Numbered from the stretch's first letter, positions 7,459-16,313 are shown. The stretch: 21,787 bases of DNA from Eubacteriaceae bacterium UBA4266 (GCA_002396065.1 DGWE01000081.1:1-21787), one strand, 5' to 3'. A program made the numbers and translations. Notes: a model not told the origin generated them from the sequence alone.

Positions 7459-8112
7459 CTATTTTTTAATAATGATTTTGACACTGCTGCCTTTCTTTAA
7501 GCCTGCCGCTTTCGCTTCGTCGCCGGTCAGCATCAATTCGTGCCGGCCGTCTTCGGTGACGTGGACGAGGACATTTTCAAAAATCGTGCCGTCGACTCCT
7601 CTGGAATCGACTGAGACAGTGTCTTTGTCTTTGAGCTGCAGCTCTTCTGCGATGTAGGTCGGCAGGTTCACACTCCGTCGCGGAATGATCGCGCCCTTTT
7701 CACAGGCGACTGCTCCGGCCGGACCGACAATTCTGCAAGCCGCCGATTGATAATCGTCCTTCGATTCGCGCACCGGCGCATCGACGCCGATGGCTTCGCT
7801 TTCCGACCTGGACAATTCAATGACCGGGTCCTGATCATCATCGAGCAGCGGCCCGAAAATGTAGCCGTGGGTTGAACCCTTCGGCCCGCTGATGGCGACG
7901 CCTTCTTCATAATAAAAAGAATTCAGATCCTTCGCCCGGGTTAAGACGGCGTGAGATCCGAAAAGCTGTTCCACCGTTTTCTGGCTGCAGTAAATGTGTG
8001 CGCTGGGGATGCCCAGCGTGATGAGCTCAGGCGATTCTTCGCATTTTTTCGCCTTCTGAAAGGCTTCCAAAATGATTTGAACCATCTGGCTGATCTGTTG
8101 TTCAGTGTACAT
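7459..8112 (-). CDS. pduL: PduL-family phosphotransacylase homologue with degenerate metal site
   Basis: The 217-residue product starts at ATG 8112 (AAAGGGGAG upstream) with a probable encapsulation helix (about 2-22). The two PTAC half-domains are clear: GPKGS, IELSRSESEAIGVDAPVRES, a second IVGPAGAVACEKGAII, and DEAKAAGLKKG near the end. PduL normally converts acyl-CoA and phosphate to acyl-phosphate, freeing CoA, with zinc ions held by histidines. Here the first RHVHLS motif reads AHIYCS (H39 kept, second His is Y41), the second RHIHM motif reads RSVNL (S147, N149), and the late His before DTDEA is replaced by Met. Only one of these histidines remains. The frame is intact, so it is a preserved gene of doubtful catalytic ability. 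Confidence 0.88.
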   Translation of the reverse strand: MYTEQQISQMVQIILEAFQKAKKCEESPELITLGIPSAHIYCSQKTVEQLFGSHAVLTRAKDLNSFYYEEGVAISGPKGSTHGYIFGPLLDDDQDPVIELSRSESEAIGVDAPVRESKDDYQSAACRIVGPAGAVACEKGAIIPRRSVNLPTYIAEELQLKDKDTVSVDSRGVDGTIFENVLVHVTEDGRHELMLTGDEAKAAGLKKGSSVKIIIKK

Positions 8113-8153
8113 ATTTCGGCTCCCCTTTCTTGTTTGCGACAAGTCCAGATTGC

Positions 8154-8570
8154 TTAATTCTTCTTGTCTACTGGATCGGGCATTTCCGTTTTCGTTCCCC
8201 GGGAGGGTTCGAATTGACTTCCGAAGGTCGGAATGTTCCAGTAATACTTCATCCAGTATTTGTCCCGCACATTTGCAGGATCAAAGCCTTTTGTCTGTGT
8301 ATTGTAGACCATCGGCATCAGTCCGTCTGAGGGTCTGGCGATGACGATAGCTGACTGACAGCCATTGCCTTTGTCGCAGGCCGCTTCACCGGCAGCGACC
8401 GCTGCCTTGCAGGCGCCGACGTCTCCCAATACCTTGACAACATGCATGCCGCCGCCTCGGCTGGACTCAATGCCCAATAGACAGACATTCGCGGCCTTGA
8501 CAGCTGCGTCAGCTGCCTCAATGGCTGTTGCAAGTCCCTTGGCTTCGATAAAGCCAATAGATTGGCGCAT
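8154..8570 (-). CDS. pduK: PduK-like BMC shell protein with C-terminal extension
   Basis: The 138-residue product has one BMC domain (about 2-85) starting MRQSIGFIEAKGL, with a glycine-rich pore loop SSRGGGMH. The domain is followed by an aromatic-rich tail of about 50 residues (KYWMKYYWNIPTFG) that belongs to no shell domain. The place between pduH and pduL is that of pduK. Enteric PduK also has a C-terminal extension, but with a cysteine cluster; here all four cysteines (30, 54, 65, 71) lie in the BMC domain and the tail has none. The symbol therefore rests on position and architecture. The spacing to pduH is 28 bp. Confidence 0.8.
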   Translation of the reverse strand: MRQSIGFIEAKGLATAIEAADAAVKAANVCLLGIESSRGGGMHVVKVLGDVGACKAAVAAGEAACDKGNGCQSAIVIARPSDGLMPMVYNTQTKGFDPANVRDKYWMKYYWNIPTFGSQFEPSRGTKTEMPDPVDKKN

Positions 8571-8598
8571 TGACTTCTCCTTTCTTTGGCTTAAAGCA

Positions 8599-8964
8599 TC
8601 ACGCGTCTAAAGATTTAAACGGCATCCGCTTGATCAAGCGGGCTGCATTGGCACCGATGGCCCGCAGCTTTTCTTCTCCGGCACTCGGCGCTACGGTGAA
8701 CAACGGTTTGCCGCCTTTCAGTTTGATAAAATGAAGGGCGATCGTCTTGCTGTCGATCCCGATGCCGACGCCCAGATGGGAATCTTCTGCCGCTCTATAC
8801 GCTAAATCTTCTGCCGAAATTTTATCTGTTTTGTCTTCGTGCTTATAAGGCAAGCCTTCTTCTTCGATCCCGAGGATGACTTCTGTGACGACGTCCTTCG
8901 GCACCGAGCCCTTAATGCTGTATACGACAATTTCAGGTTTTGGTGCTTCTAATCCGGGATTCAT
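8599..8964 (-). CDS. pduH: Diol dehydratase reactivase small subunit PduH
   Basis: The 121-residue product is the small subunit of the diol dehydratase-reactivating factor, which exchanges damaged cobalamin out of PduCDE together with PduG. The family pattern is visible: IVVYSIKGSV at the start, ILGIEEEGLPY, GVGIGIDSKTIALH and GANAARLIKRMPF at the end. It starts at ATG 8964, one base after the pduG stop, with AAAGGAGAG inside the pduG 3' end. The open frame extends 27 codons further upstream inside pduG, without a better ribosome site. Confidence 0.93.
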   Translation of the reverse strand: MNPGLEAPKPEIVVYSIKGSVPKDVVTEVILGIEEEGLPYKHEDKTDKISAEDLAYRAAEDSHLGVGIGIDSKTIALHFIKLKGGKPLFTVAPSAGEEKLRAIGANAARLIKRMPFKSLDA

Positions 8965-8965
8965 A

Positions 8966-10780
8966 TTACTCTCCTTTGCAATATGAGAGAACAAGACCGG
9001 TTGCCACGGCGTTTCTCGGACCTTCCGTCCCTCTGATGTTCGCACGTCCGGCTACGATAGAGTAGCGCGACAGCGCGTCTGTGATCAGCTGTGGGATTTC
9101 AAAGTCGAGGGATGAGCCGCCGACCATTGTAACGTATTCCATATCGCGGGCGTTCCCCGTCGGGCTGACACGTTCCAATGCGCGGATGGCGTTGACAACG
9201 AAAACCTTTTTCTTCGCTTCCTGGCGGACCGTTTTGATCCGTTCAACTGTCAGGTTGCCTGGCAGCGGCACCATGCCGTCTGGCGTCAGGATGACCACTC
9301 TGGCAAATACAGTTGGTGGAAGCTGATTTTCAAAGAATTCTACAGAACCGTCTTCGTGACGAATGTGGAACAGGCTTTCAACCTTTGCGACTGGATATTT
9401 TTTGATATCTTCTGCGGTGTGCATGTCTTCGATGCCGAGTTCAGAACCGATGAGCATCGTAACCATGTTGCCGGCGCCTGCCAAATGAATGAAATGAATT
9501 TTGTCTTCGCGGTTGATGATCGCGGCATCTGTCGAGCCGGCCCCCATATCGAGGATCGCCATCGGCTTGTCCGCACCCGGTGTGGTCAACGCACCGAGAA
9601 TCGCCATCTGCGCTTCGACGCCGCCGACTTCGACCTTGACGTTCAATTCTTTTTCAAGTTCTTCGGCGATCATGTTCATCTGCAGTCTGTCCGCCTTGAC
9701 CATCGCGGCCAGCCCAACGGCGTTTTCCATTGAAAATTCGTTGGCCATCCCGCCTTTAACGGCCTGAGGGACGAAGGTATCTACAGCCAGAATATCCTGG
9801 ATCTGGATTTTATCCGGTGATTGGTTGGTCAGATTGGACATCACCTGACGGACGCGTTCGAGCATGCCGCCGGCATTTGTCCCCGGTTCCCCGGTCACAT
9901 CTTCCACAGGCTGAACGCTTCTCAGCGCTTCCATGATTTCTTCAGCACCTGAGTCAACGGGTACTTCGGTCTTCTTGTTTTCGCCCTGAATGATGATTTT
10001 GCCAGCCGGGATCTTTCTTTCTTTAACATCCCCTGCTGGCGTTTTGATGATAACCGCTGAACGGTTTCCGATTAAGGCACGTGAAATCGGCACGACCTGC
10101 TTCGTTTCTTCTGGATTTAAATCAAAAACGGTCGCAATCCCGTAAGGGTTCGACAGCTGTTCGATGACCTTACCGGGTTCGGCGACTTCTACAGCCGCCC
10201 GCATGCCAATCGGCACCTTGTCGATTAATGCGACTTCATCTACAATCGGTATTTTTTTGTTTAAGCGGTTGTTGATCAAAACACCATCGTCGCGCTGCAC
10301 GATCGCGCCGTTGACGTGAACGCCGCGTTCCACAGCTGTGTTGATCATCTTCGACGAGGTTTCAAAATCAACTTCTCTCGGAATCACCACAATGACCGCT
10401 TCCCCAGCATTGACCTGGGTCAAGTTGCGGATATTGATGGTTTCGCCGACGCCGGTTCCCAATCCACCCGGAGTGGATGGATTGTGACCGATCATCGTGG
10501 ATTCTGTGATAATCGTTTCTGTGATGGTTTCCATCGCCACATCGCCGATAACAGGAGCTGCTTCGTTAAGACGAATCAGCTCCACATCATCAAGCGTTAA
10601 ATTGGCTTTGTCCAAGGCTTGCTTTAAGGAGGCGAAGACACCGTGGATATTCTGACGCGTCCCCTTGATCCCGGTTGTCGCGACGATCCCACTGGCTAAA
10701 AATTCAGGTTTATTGTGATCAACGCGTGCCAATGCCGTTTCAGTACTGGCGTTGCCGATATCAATCCCTGCAATAATCAT
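8966..10780 (-). CDS. pduG: Diol dehydratase reactivase large subunit PduG
   Basis: The roughly 604-residue product is the ATPase subunit of the reactivating factor, an actin/Hsp70-like fold. The N-terminus GIDIGNASTETALA and the later DMGAGSTDAAI are the two phosphate-binding motifs; GLGTGVGETINIRNL and ATGLVLSYCKG are also typical. ATP hydrolysis drives release of inactive cobalamin from the dehydratase. It starts at ATG 10780, five bases after GGAGG; a TTG at 10792 contains that ribosome site and is unlikely to be the start. The length is normal for the family. Confidence 0.95.
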   Translation of the reverse strand: MIIAGIDIGNASTETALARVDHNKPEFLASGIVATTGIKGTRQNIHGVFASLKQALDKANLTLDDVELIRLNEAAPVIGDVAMETITETIITESTMIGHNPSTPGGLGTGVGETINIRNLTQVNAGEAVIVVIPREVDFETSSKMINTAVERGVHVNGAIVQRDDGVLINNRLNKKIPIVDEVALIDKVPIGMRAAVEVAEPGKVIEQLSNPYGIATVFDLNPEETKQVVPISRALIGNRSAVIIKTPAGDVKERKIPAGKIIIQGENKKTEVPVDSGAEEIMEALRSVQPVEDVTGEPGTNAGGMLERVRQVMSNLTNQSPDKIQIQDILAVDTFVPQAVKGGMANEFSMENAVGLAAMVKADRLQMNMIAEELEKELNVKVEVGGVEAQMAILGALTTPGADKPMAILDMGAGSTDAAIINREDKIHFIHLAGAGNMVTMLIGSELGIEDMHTAEDIKKYPVAKVESLFHIRHEDGSVEFFENQLPPTVFARVVILTPDGMVPLPGNLTVERIKTVRQEAKKKVFVVNAIRALERVSPTGNARDMEYVTMVGGSSLDFEIPQLITDALSRYSIVAGRANIRGTEGPRNAVATGLVLSYCKGE

Positions 10781-10809
10781 ATATTCCTCCAAACAATCCT
10801 ATTTGAAAC

Positions 10810-11319
10810 TTATTTAAATTCTTTGGTTCTCTTTCTCTTGTATCCGATGTAAGCAGCTTCTCTAACGAGCTGTGCGCAGACCTTTGCGCTGTATTTTGTT
10901 TCGAGTTCGTCAGCGATAGCTTCCAGTTCTTCTTTTGTTGAACGATACGGACGCAGTGCGTTGTAGATTTCGAGAACGCGGGCATCTGGAACGGCGATCA
11001 ATTCAGCCGCACGACGCAGGTTGATGCCGAAAGCATCACGGCCGACAGAGTCAGCAACCTGAGCCTGGAGTTCCAGAGTCTTCGGATTGATTCTTAAGTC
11101 TTCAGCTTTGAGGGTGCCGTCCAGAACCTTTTCAAGGGTTAATTCTTTCAGCGGAATCCCTGTTGCTGAAGTAATTAATTCAGGTCTTTTTTCTCCCAAC
11201 GGATAATCAGCATCGGTTACTTTAACGTCACCATCTGCTGGTGCAGCTGCGCCAGTACCGGAGGACATCGATGCCATTACCTGTTTGACGATTTGTTCTA
11301 ACATTTGTTCTTGTGTCAT
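10810..11319 (-). CDS. pduE: Diol dehydratase small subunit PduE
   Basis: The 169-residue product is the gamma subunit of B12-dependent diol/glycerol dehydratase, recognisable by the start of its core (DYPLGEKRPELI), the repeated segment INPKTLELQAQVAD and the basic end YIGYKRKRTKEFK. The first 17 residues (MTQEQMLEQIVKQVMAS) form an amphipathic helix and are joined to the core by a short Ala/Gly linker, which suggests a second encapsulation peptide besides that of PduD. Confidence 0.95.
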   Translation of the reverse strand: MTQEQMLEQIVKQVMASMSSGTGAAAPADGDVKVTDADYPLGEKRPELITSATGIPLKELTLEKVLDGTLKAEDLRINPKTLELQAQVADSVGRDAFGINLRRAAELIAVPDARVLEIYNALRPYRSTKEELEAIADELETKYSAKVCAQLVREAAYIGYKRKRTKEFK

Positions 11320-11334
11320 CTGTGCACCTCCTGA

Positions 11335-12009
11335 TTATTTGTAGGAAACTTTCATGTTGACCGGTTTTTTACCTAAGACAACAGACTGGACTTCTTTTAA
11401 GTAGAGAAGTGCAGCTCTTGCCTGGTAAGCCGGGCGAGCCATCTGGTCGTTCTTGACCGGAACTGGTTCCGGGCTTTCGCCTTTAGCGTAGCGAGCCGCA
11501 TTCTTACCGATCTGACGATAGGTGTCGAGGTCGATCAGCGGGCACTGCGGGAATAATTCCAAGTTCCCTAACTGCGGCAGGTCTGCCTGATGGATCAAGC
11601 AAGTCCCACGAGACTGAATGCCGATTGCAATCCCAGAGCCTGAAAGTTCAGCACAGTCATGTCCGATAACAGCAACGTCACCAGAACGATAAACTTTGAC
11701 AACACGAGCTTTCATACCTTCTTCTTCAATACCAGCGATCATTTCTTTCATGATCTGTGCGTGAGGCACACCGATGATGTTGGTCTGCTGTTCTGCACCG
11801 AACTGTGCGGAAACACCGATGATAACTTCATCAGCTGCAGTGCCTTTCTGTGCTTCTCCGTCTGGTGTTAATACTAATGTTTCAGCTGGGCCTTCATCTA
11901 CAGGAGCTGCTTTCGGCGCTTCCGCCGGCGCTTCTGCTGGTGCATCAGCTGACATTTCTTTAACAACATCTGCGATGATTGATTTTAACAATTCTTCGTT
12001 AACAGCCAT
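11335..12009 (-). CDS. pduD: Diol dehydratase medium subunit PduD
   Basis: The 224-residue product is the beta subunit of the dehydratase, which with PduC holds adenosylcobalamin. It has the core segments [32 protein letters not shown] and [21 protein letters not shown]. Residues 1-20 form an encapsulation-type helix ([20 protein letters not shown]), followed by an Ala/Pro-rich linker. The start is ATG 12009, 8 nt after GAGGGG; a GTG at 12027 that overlaps the pduC stop contains this site and is less likely. The spacing to pduE is 15 bp. Confidence 0.95.
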   Translation of the reverse strand: MAVNEELLKSIIADVVKEMSADAPAEAPAEAPKAAPVDEGPAETLVLTPDGEAQKGTAADEVIIGVSAQFGAEQQTNIIGVPHAQIMKEMIAGIEEEGMKARVVKVYRSGDVAVIGHDCAELSGSGIAIGIQSRGTCLIHQADLPQLGNLELFPQCPLIDLDTYRQIGKNAARYAKGESPEPVPVKNDQMARPAYQARAALLYLKEVQSVVLGKKPVNMKVSYK

Positions 12010-12026
12010 TCTATACACCCCTCTCA

Positions 12027-13688
12027 CTAAATTGTTTCTGGGTCATCTGCCCAAGGCAGATCAGCAATCTGATTCCAACGTTCTTCAGAAATCTGATACC
12101 CAGTTCCGACACCATGGTAGTCGTTCTTGTAGTTAACTGCAGAAATGACTTCCCAGTCAGAAGACAATTTAGAAGCTGTATGCAGGTAGTCACCAGCGCA
12201 TTTGATGTACTGGATGTTAAAGATCGACTGTGCGACATCGTGGAAGCCTTCTTTGTCGAGCGCTTTGATGAAGTCAACAGCAGTAACGCCTTTGTTCATC
12301 ATGTCTTCGATAGCTTTCAGGTCAGCGACAACGTCACGGTCCGGCATATCTTTTGAGCCGTCTGCGTATGTTGCAGCTTCGACTTCTTCATCAGTGATTT
12401 CCGGAAGTCCCATGCCTTTGAACAAGCCCTGAATGGCTCTAGCAGCTTTCGCACGTGCTTCGACCAATGCGTCTTCAGTGATTGGCTGTAAGCCAGCATC
12501 GATTCTCAAGTCACGCTGGATAACGTTCCAGTCATCGTAGTCGTGAGCATCCCAGTTGGATCCTGCGAACATGTTATCGTAGTTCGGTGTTGATGAGTAA
12601 CCGGAGCAGATGTAGTCTGTCCCTGGAACCATCTGCATCAGTGAACGAGCGACACGGCGTAAATCCGAGTGTGTGAATGTCTGGTCGTTTGATGATGCAC
12701 ATTCGAGGTCGAGGCAGGCAGCCAGCAGGTTTTCTGCCAAGATTTCACGAATACCGCCAGGTACAGCAGCCGGAACACCAACGCAAGAAACAGAACCGTT
12801 CTGAGTCCCCTGAACACCAGCACCTCTTGTGACGTACAAGCAGCGGGCTTCAAGGTACAGCATGGAGTGACCTTCTGCATAACCCATCTGAACTTCTGAA
12901 CCAGAACCAGATGTGAAACGCATTTTCAGGCCGCGTGATGCGTATGCGGATGCCAAGAATGCTTTTGAATACGGGGTATCGTCACCATCCATGAAGACCT
13001 GTTCAGTCCCATAAACGGAAATGGTTTCTGCGTAAGCGGTGAAGCCTCTCATACCCATATCCAGTTCGGTTGCTTCTTCAACAGAGCACTGAGTCAGGAT
13101 GCCTGGACGGCCGCAGTTTGCACCAACCATGATCCCTAAAGCGTTGAATGGTGCGTAACGTGCGATACCAACAGTAGTTTCCTGTTCGTCGAAACCACGG
13201 ATAGCTGCTTCAGCAGCGTCAGCCGCGATCTGAACCATGTTATCTTTAACGTTTGTGACGTGGCACTGGTTTGATGGCATTAAACGTGCACGCATTTTGT
13301 TCTGAGCCATCATCATTTCGAGGACACTCATGTATCCCAAAACTTCTGTCATCTTAGCTGGTGTAACAGCGGTTGTGATTTTGATGATGTCTTTTCTTGG
13401 CACGTGGATGTCAACGAGTTTGTTTGCAATGTCAATTGAAGGAATAGCCATTGCTTCTTCCGCGTCTTCGATATGGATTGCGTGGTCAGCGATGAACTGA
13501 TCGAGCATGTCGAAGTCATCTCTGTTCTTGCCATCCATTTCAACAATTTTGCCGTCTACAACTTTGATGCTTGGCTTTGGATCCAAGTCAGAGTTCATGG
13601 CGATCAAGCCAACTTCTGGCCATTCCTTAACGAAACCGTCTTTTTTAATTGGACGAGCTTCCAGAGCTTCAAATCTTTTTGATCTCAT
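12027..13688 (-). CDS. pduC: B12-dependent diol dehydratase large subunit PduC
   Basis: The 553-residue product is the catalytic alpha subunit, converting 1,2-propanediol to propionaldehyde (and often glycerol to 3-hydroxypropionaldehyde). Counting along the sequence, the active-site residues of the Klebsiella oxytoca enzyme fall at the same numbers here: Gln141, His143, Glu170, Glu221, Gln296, Ser301, Asp335, Gln336 and Ser362. The enzyme should therefore be fully competent. The N-terminus MRSKRFEAL is also that of the family. The sequence cannot separate diol from glycerol preference. It starts 51 bp after pduB with AAGGAGGA upstream. Confidence 0.97.
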   Translation of the reverse strand: MRSKRFEALEARPIKKDGFVKEWPEVGLIAMNSDLDPKPSIKVVDGKIVEMDGKNRDDFDMLDQFIADHAIHIEDAEEAMAIPSIDIANKLVDIHVPRKDIIKITTAVTPAKMTEVLGYMSVLEMMMAQNKMRARLMPSNQCHVTNVKDNMVQIAADAAEAAIRGFDEQETTVGIARYAPFNALGIMVGANCGRPGILTQCSVEEATELDMGMRGFTAYAETISVYGTEQVFMDGDDTPYSKAFLASAYASRGLKMRFTSGSGSEVQMGYAEGHSMLYLEARCLYVTRGAGVQGTQNGSVSCVGVPAAVPGGIREILAENLLAACLDLECASSNDQTFTHSDLRRVARSLMQMVPGTDYICSGYSSTPNYDNMFAGSNWDAHDYDDWNVIQRDLRIDAGLQPITEDALVEARAKAARAIQGLFKGMGLPEITDEEVEAATYADGSKDMPDRDVVADLKAIEDMMNKGVTAVDFIKALDKEGFHDVAQSIFNIQYIKCAGDYLHTASKLSSDWEVISAVNYKNDYHGVGTGYQISEERWNQIADLPWADDPETI

Positions 13689-13739
13689 TTAGTCATTCCT
13701 CCTTAAATCTCTTTGTGTATTAGTGTGGGTCTAATCACA

Positions 13740-14522
13740 TTAAATGTAAGGAGTTGTTGCTGATGGGCAAGGTCCGCCTAATGCTGATAATGCCTGGATA
13801 CCTGCATCACGGGCTGCACGGACTGCCTGACGAACTGCGCCAGCGTCGCCGTAAACATTGATGAAGCCTTCGTTTGAAGCCTTTGTGCCGTGATCTGGTG
13901 AGCAGTAGCTGATGAGTTCTACGTTAGCTGCTTTCAGAGCGATATCGGAAATGAGGATACCAATACCAGCAGGAGCGCCTAAGATCAGAGCGTATGCACG
14001 GCCGATCGGTGCGCCGAATGCTGCGTTGCAGGCGAAGGAAGCACGTGCGGTGTACTGGAATTCCAGGTGGCCAGCGTCGTTGCCGTAAACATCGCCGAAG
14101 TGTCTTTCAGTTTCAACCAAAGCAACTTCAACAGCGCGTTTCGCATCGGAAACATCTTCTGCACCGAAGACAACCAGTGAACCATGTCCTGCGCCGCCCT
14201 TGGTATCACGAGCCATTTCACAGATAACCATTTCGGTGTTGGTCGCTTTAACAGCTTCATCAGCTGCCATGATCTGCGGGCCAGCCCCAGTACGGCCAGA
14301 AATGATACCGATTGAACGATACTTCGGATCGATTTCCATTGCTTCGTGTAAGTTAGGATCTACGTTAGCGATGACCAGACCAATTGTATCCCCCATGGTC
14401 TGTCCTACGTATTCAGTCAGTCCACAAGTGCCTGTGGCTTCAGAGACGGTACCCGTTTCTTCAACTTCGTCCATCTTCTTCATGACTTCTTCCATCAATT
14501 TGTTCATAACATCGTCTTTCAT
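13740..14522 (-). CDS. pduB: Microcompartment shell protein PduB (BMC-T)
   Basis: The 260-residue product carries two tandem BMC domains (about 45-150 and 155-255) and is a major trimeric shell component. The N-terminal extension with an amphipathic helix (about 2-20) corresponds to the region that in Salmonella PduB links the shell to the enzyme core. Typical segments are GLVIANVDPNLH, SIGIISGRTGAGPQ and IYGDAGAVRQAV-like sequence near the C-terminus. It lies 21 bp after pduA with GGAGGTG before the ATG. Confidence 0.96.
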   Translation of the reverse strand: MKDDVMNKLMEEVMKKMDEVEETGTVSEATGTCGLTEYVGQTMGDTIGLVIANVDPNLHEAMEIDPKYRSIGIISGRTGAGPQIMAADEAVKATNTEMVICEMARDTKGGAGHGSLVVFGAEDVSDAKRAVEVALVETERHFGDVYGNDAGHLEFQYTARASFACNAAFGAPIGRAYALILGAPAGIGILISDIALKAANVELISYCSPDHGTKASNEGFINVYGDAGAVRQAVRAARDAGIQALSALGGPCPSATTPYI

Positions 14523-14543
14523 TAATTCACACCTCCACTATTT

Positions 14544-14819
14544 TTATAAAGTTGGTAACATTTTTTCCACATCTTGATGTGGTCTCGGAATCACATGAAC
14601 TGAAACAACCTGGCCAACTTTGTCAGCTGCCGCTGCACCTGCATCAACAGCTGCCTTGACCGCACCGACATCGCCGCGAACCATGGTTGTGACAAGACCG
14701 GAACCGATCTTTTCATAGCCTGTGAACGTGACGTTGGCAGATTTGACCATGGCATCAGTTGCTTCAATGCATCCGACGAGGCCTTTGGTTTCAATCATAC
14801 CCAAAGCTTCATTTGTCAT
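14544..14819 (-). CDS. pduA: Microcompartment hexameric shell protein PduA
   Basis: The 91-residue product is a single-BMC-domain shell protein starting [14 protein letters not shown]. It contains [10 protein letters not shown], identical in its pore loop (KIGSGL) to Salmonella PduA, whose pore favours 1,2-propanediol over propionaldehyde, and the edge motif [15 protein letters not shown]. It is the first gene of the Pdu operon, with AAAAGGAGG 8 nt before the ATG. No pduJ copy is present, so PduA is probably the main hexamer. Confidence 0.97.
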   Translation of the reverse strand: MTNEALGMIETKGLVGCIEATDAMVKSANVTFTGYEKIGSGLVTTMVRGDVGAVKAAVDAGAAAADKVGQVVSVHVIPRPHQDVEKMLPTL

Positions 14820-15007
14820 AAGCTTTTCCTCCTTTTAGGTTATCTGACTAACAATATTGTAAACCATTTGCACAGATAATTACTTGTGATATTATTATAA
14901 AAAAACCACTTTCCCCTGATTTTATCAGTGTTTCCTTGTGTCTTTAAATTTTGCACCACAAGATATAGTCTGACGAATGATTACGTTTTTAGTATAAATG
15001 ATTTTTG
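14820..15007 (-). promoter_or_regulatory. Leader and probable promoter region of the pdu operon
   Basis: This AT-rich gap between the metK terminator and pduA holds no gene. A TATAAT hexamer lies at 14894-14899 on the minus strand, giving a leader of about 65 nt. At the position expected for a -35 box there is no consensus, but a perfect palindrome CTGATAAAATCAG at 14916-14928. A good -10 without a -35 suits an activator-dependent promoter, possibly served by the AraC-type regulator at 16310-17341. No cobalamin riboswitch was recognised. Confidence 0.45.
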
Positions 15008-15008
15008 T

Positions 15009-15069
15009 AAAAAAGAGCTGAGATTTTGACAAATTCTTCTTGTAAATTTGTCACCTCTCAGCTCTTTTA
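15009..15069 (-). terminator. Intrinsic terminator after metK
   Basis: A long hairpin has outer arms AAGAGCTGAGA (15013-15023) and its exact complement (15056-15066), and inner arms TGACAAAT and ATTTGTCA. In minus-strand RNA it ends in a run of six U. It begins about 15 bp after the metK stop and separates the regulator/metK operon from pduA. The hairpin is nearly symmetric, but its plus-strand tail has only four T. Confidence 0.9.
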
Positions 15070-15083
15070 GGCTCATTATTTTA

Positions 15084-16313
15084 TTATTTTTTTACCGATT
15101 CAAAGGCGTCAACCTTTTCCCAGGGCAGGCCTTCCTTCCCGAAATGGCCGTAGGCTGCCGTCTGTTTGTAGATCGGACGGGCCAGTCCCAGGCCGTCGAT
15201 GATGTCCGGCACCGCGAAGGACACGTGCTGCTCAATCATTTTTTTGATTTTCCCTTCGTCGGCCTTCGCCGTCCCAAAGGTGTTGATTTCAAACATTTCC
15301 GGTTCTTCCCGTCCAATGGCGTAGGCCAGCGCCACCTCACAGCGCTTCGCCAGTCCGCAGGCGACGACGTTCTTCGCCAGATACCGCGCCATGTACGCGC
15401 CGGAGCGATCCACCTTGGTCGGATCCTTGCCGGAAAACGCCCCGCCGCCGTGGTGGCAGGCGCCGCCGTAAGTGTCCACCATCAGCTTGCGCCCGGTCAG
15501 CCCGGTGTCGCCCAAGGGCCCGCCGATGACGAACCGGCCCGACGGATTGATGTGCAGCTGCGTGTCCGTCGTGATTTGATCGGCGCCGATCGTCGCCTCA
15601 AAAACCGGTACCACCACGTGCCGCACCAAAGCCTGCTGCAGCGCCTGCAGCTCGATCGCCGGATCGTGCTGCGCCGACAGGACGATCGATTTGACCCGGT
15701 TTTGGCCGTCGAGGGTCACCTGAGACTTGCCATCGGGGCGCAGCCAAGGCAGCGTGCCGTCCTTACGGACCGCCGTCAGACGCTTCGACAGCGCCGTCGC
15801 CAGCACAAAGGGCAGCGGCATCAGCGTATCCGTCTCGTCGGTCGCGTAGCCGTACATAATCCCCTGATCGCCGGCGCCGACATGGCGGACCTTGTAATGC
15901 TCGCCGGGTGCTCTGTCTTCCGGCGGCAGCCATTTGCATCGGACCTTTCCGCCGACCCACTTCGCTGTCTCAATCGTATCCTGTTTTGAGACCGCCGCAT
16001 TAATATCGGCCGACTGCGCGTTGACGTTGGTCATGACGAGGCAGTTTTCAGCGTCGAGCCCGACTTCCTCGGACGTGTAGCCGATATCCGCCGCCGTCTT
16101 TCTCGCAAGGGCTTCAATCTGAATCGCGCCGTTTTCTAATAATTCCGGCGAAATCTCTCCCGCCAGAAACAACATATTTTTTGAAGCCATCACCTCAATG
16201 GCCGTGTGGCTTTCCGGATCGTCAGCGAGGCAGGCGTCGACAATGCCGTCCGCAATCTGATCGCAGAGCTTATCCGGATGGCCTTCTGTTACAGATTCTG
16301 CTGTTCTTTTCAT
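15084..16313 (-). CDS. metK: S-adenosylmethionine synthetase MetK
   Basis: The 409-residue product makes SAM from methionine and ATP. Family motifs are complete: ESVTEGHPDKLCDQIAD at the N-terminus, GAGDQGIMYGYATDET in the middle, and GGGAFSGKDPTKVDRS with KVD later on. Its ATG overlaps the stop of the response regulator gene (ATGA, 16310-16313), so it is translated with the regulators, an unusual place for a housekeeping enzyme. SAM is consumed by the glycyl-radical activating enzyme at 20250-21185 and by corrinoid biosynthesis. Whether this is the only metK of the genome or a pathway copy cannot be seen here. Confidence 0.96.
   Translation of the reverse strand: MKRTAESVTEGHPDKLCDQIADGIVDACLADDPESHTAIEVMASKNMLFLAGEISPELLENGAIQIEALARKTAADIGYTSEEVGLDAENCLVMTNVNAQSADINAAVSKQDTIETAKWVGGKVRCKWLPPEDRAPGEHYKVRHVGAGDQGIMYGYATDETDTLMPLPFVLATALSKRLTAVRKDGTLPWLRPDGKSQVTLDGQNRVKSIVLSAQHDPAIELQALQQALVRHVVVPVFEATIGADQITTDTQLHINPSGRFVIGGPLGDTGLTGRKLMVDTYGGACHHGGGAFSGKDPTKVDRSGAYMARYLAKNVVACGLAKRCEVALAYAIGREEPEMFEINTFGTAKADEGKIKKMIEQHVSFAVPDIIDGLGLARPIYKQTAAYGHFGKEGLPWEKVDAFESVKK

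Noticed and set aside
7459..8112. PduL as a frameshifted pseudogene
   Set aside because: The frame is open over the usual length with both half-domains intact; only specific metal-ligand positions differ, so point substitutions explain it better.
9001..9045. Extended PduH start inside pduG
   Set aside because: The extra 27 codons overlap the conserved C-terminus of PduG; ATG 8964 has a clear ribosome site and matches the family N-terminus.
14820..15007. Cobalamin riboswitch before pduA
   Set aside because: The probable leader is only about 65 nt and I see no B12-box-like sequence or large pseudoknot arrangement.
15048..15989. Plus-strand open frame of 313 codons opposite metK
   Set aside because: It is Arg-rich with no family resemblance, as expected for an antisense shadow of a conserved gene.
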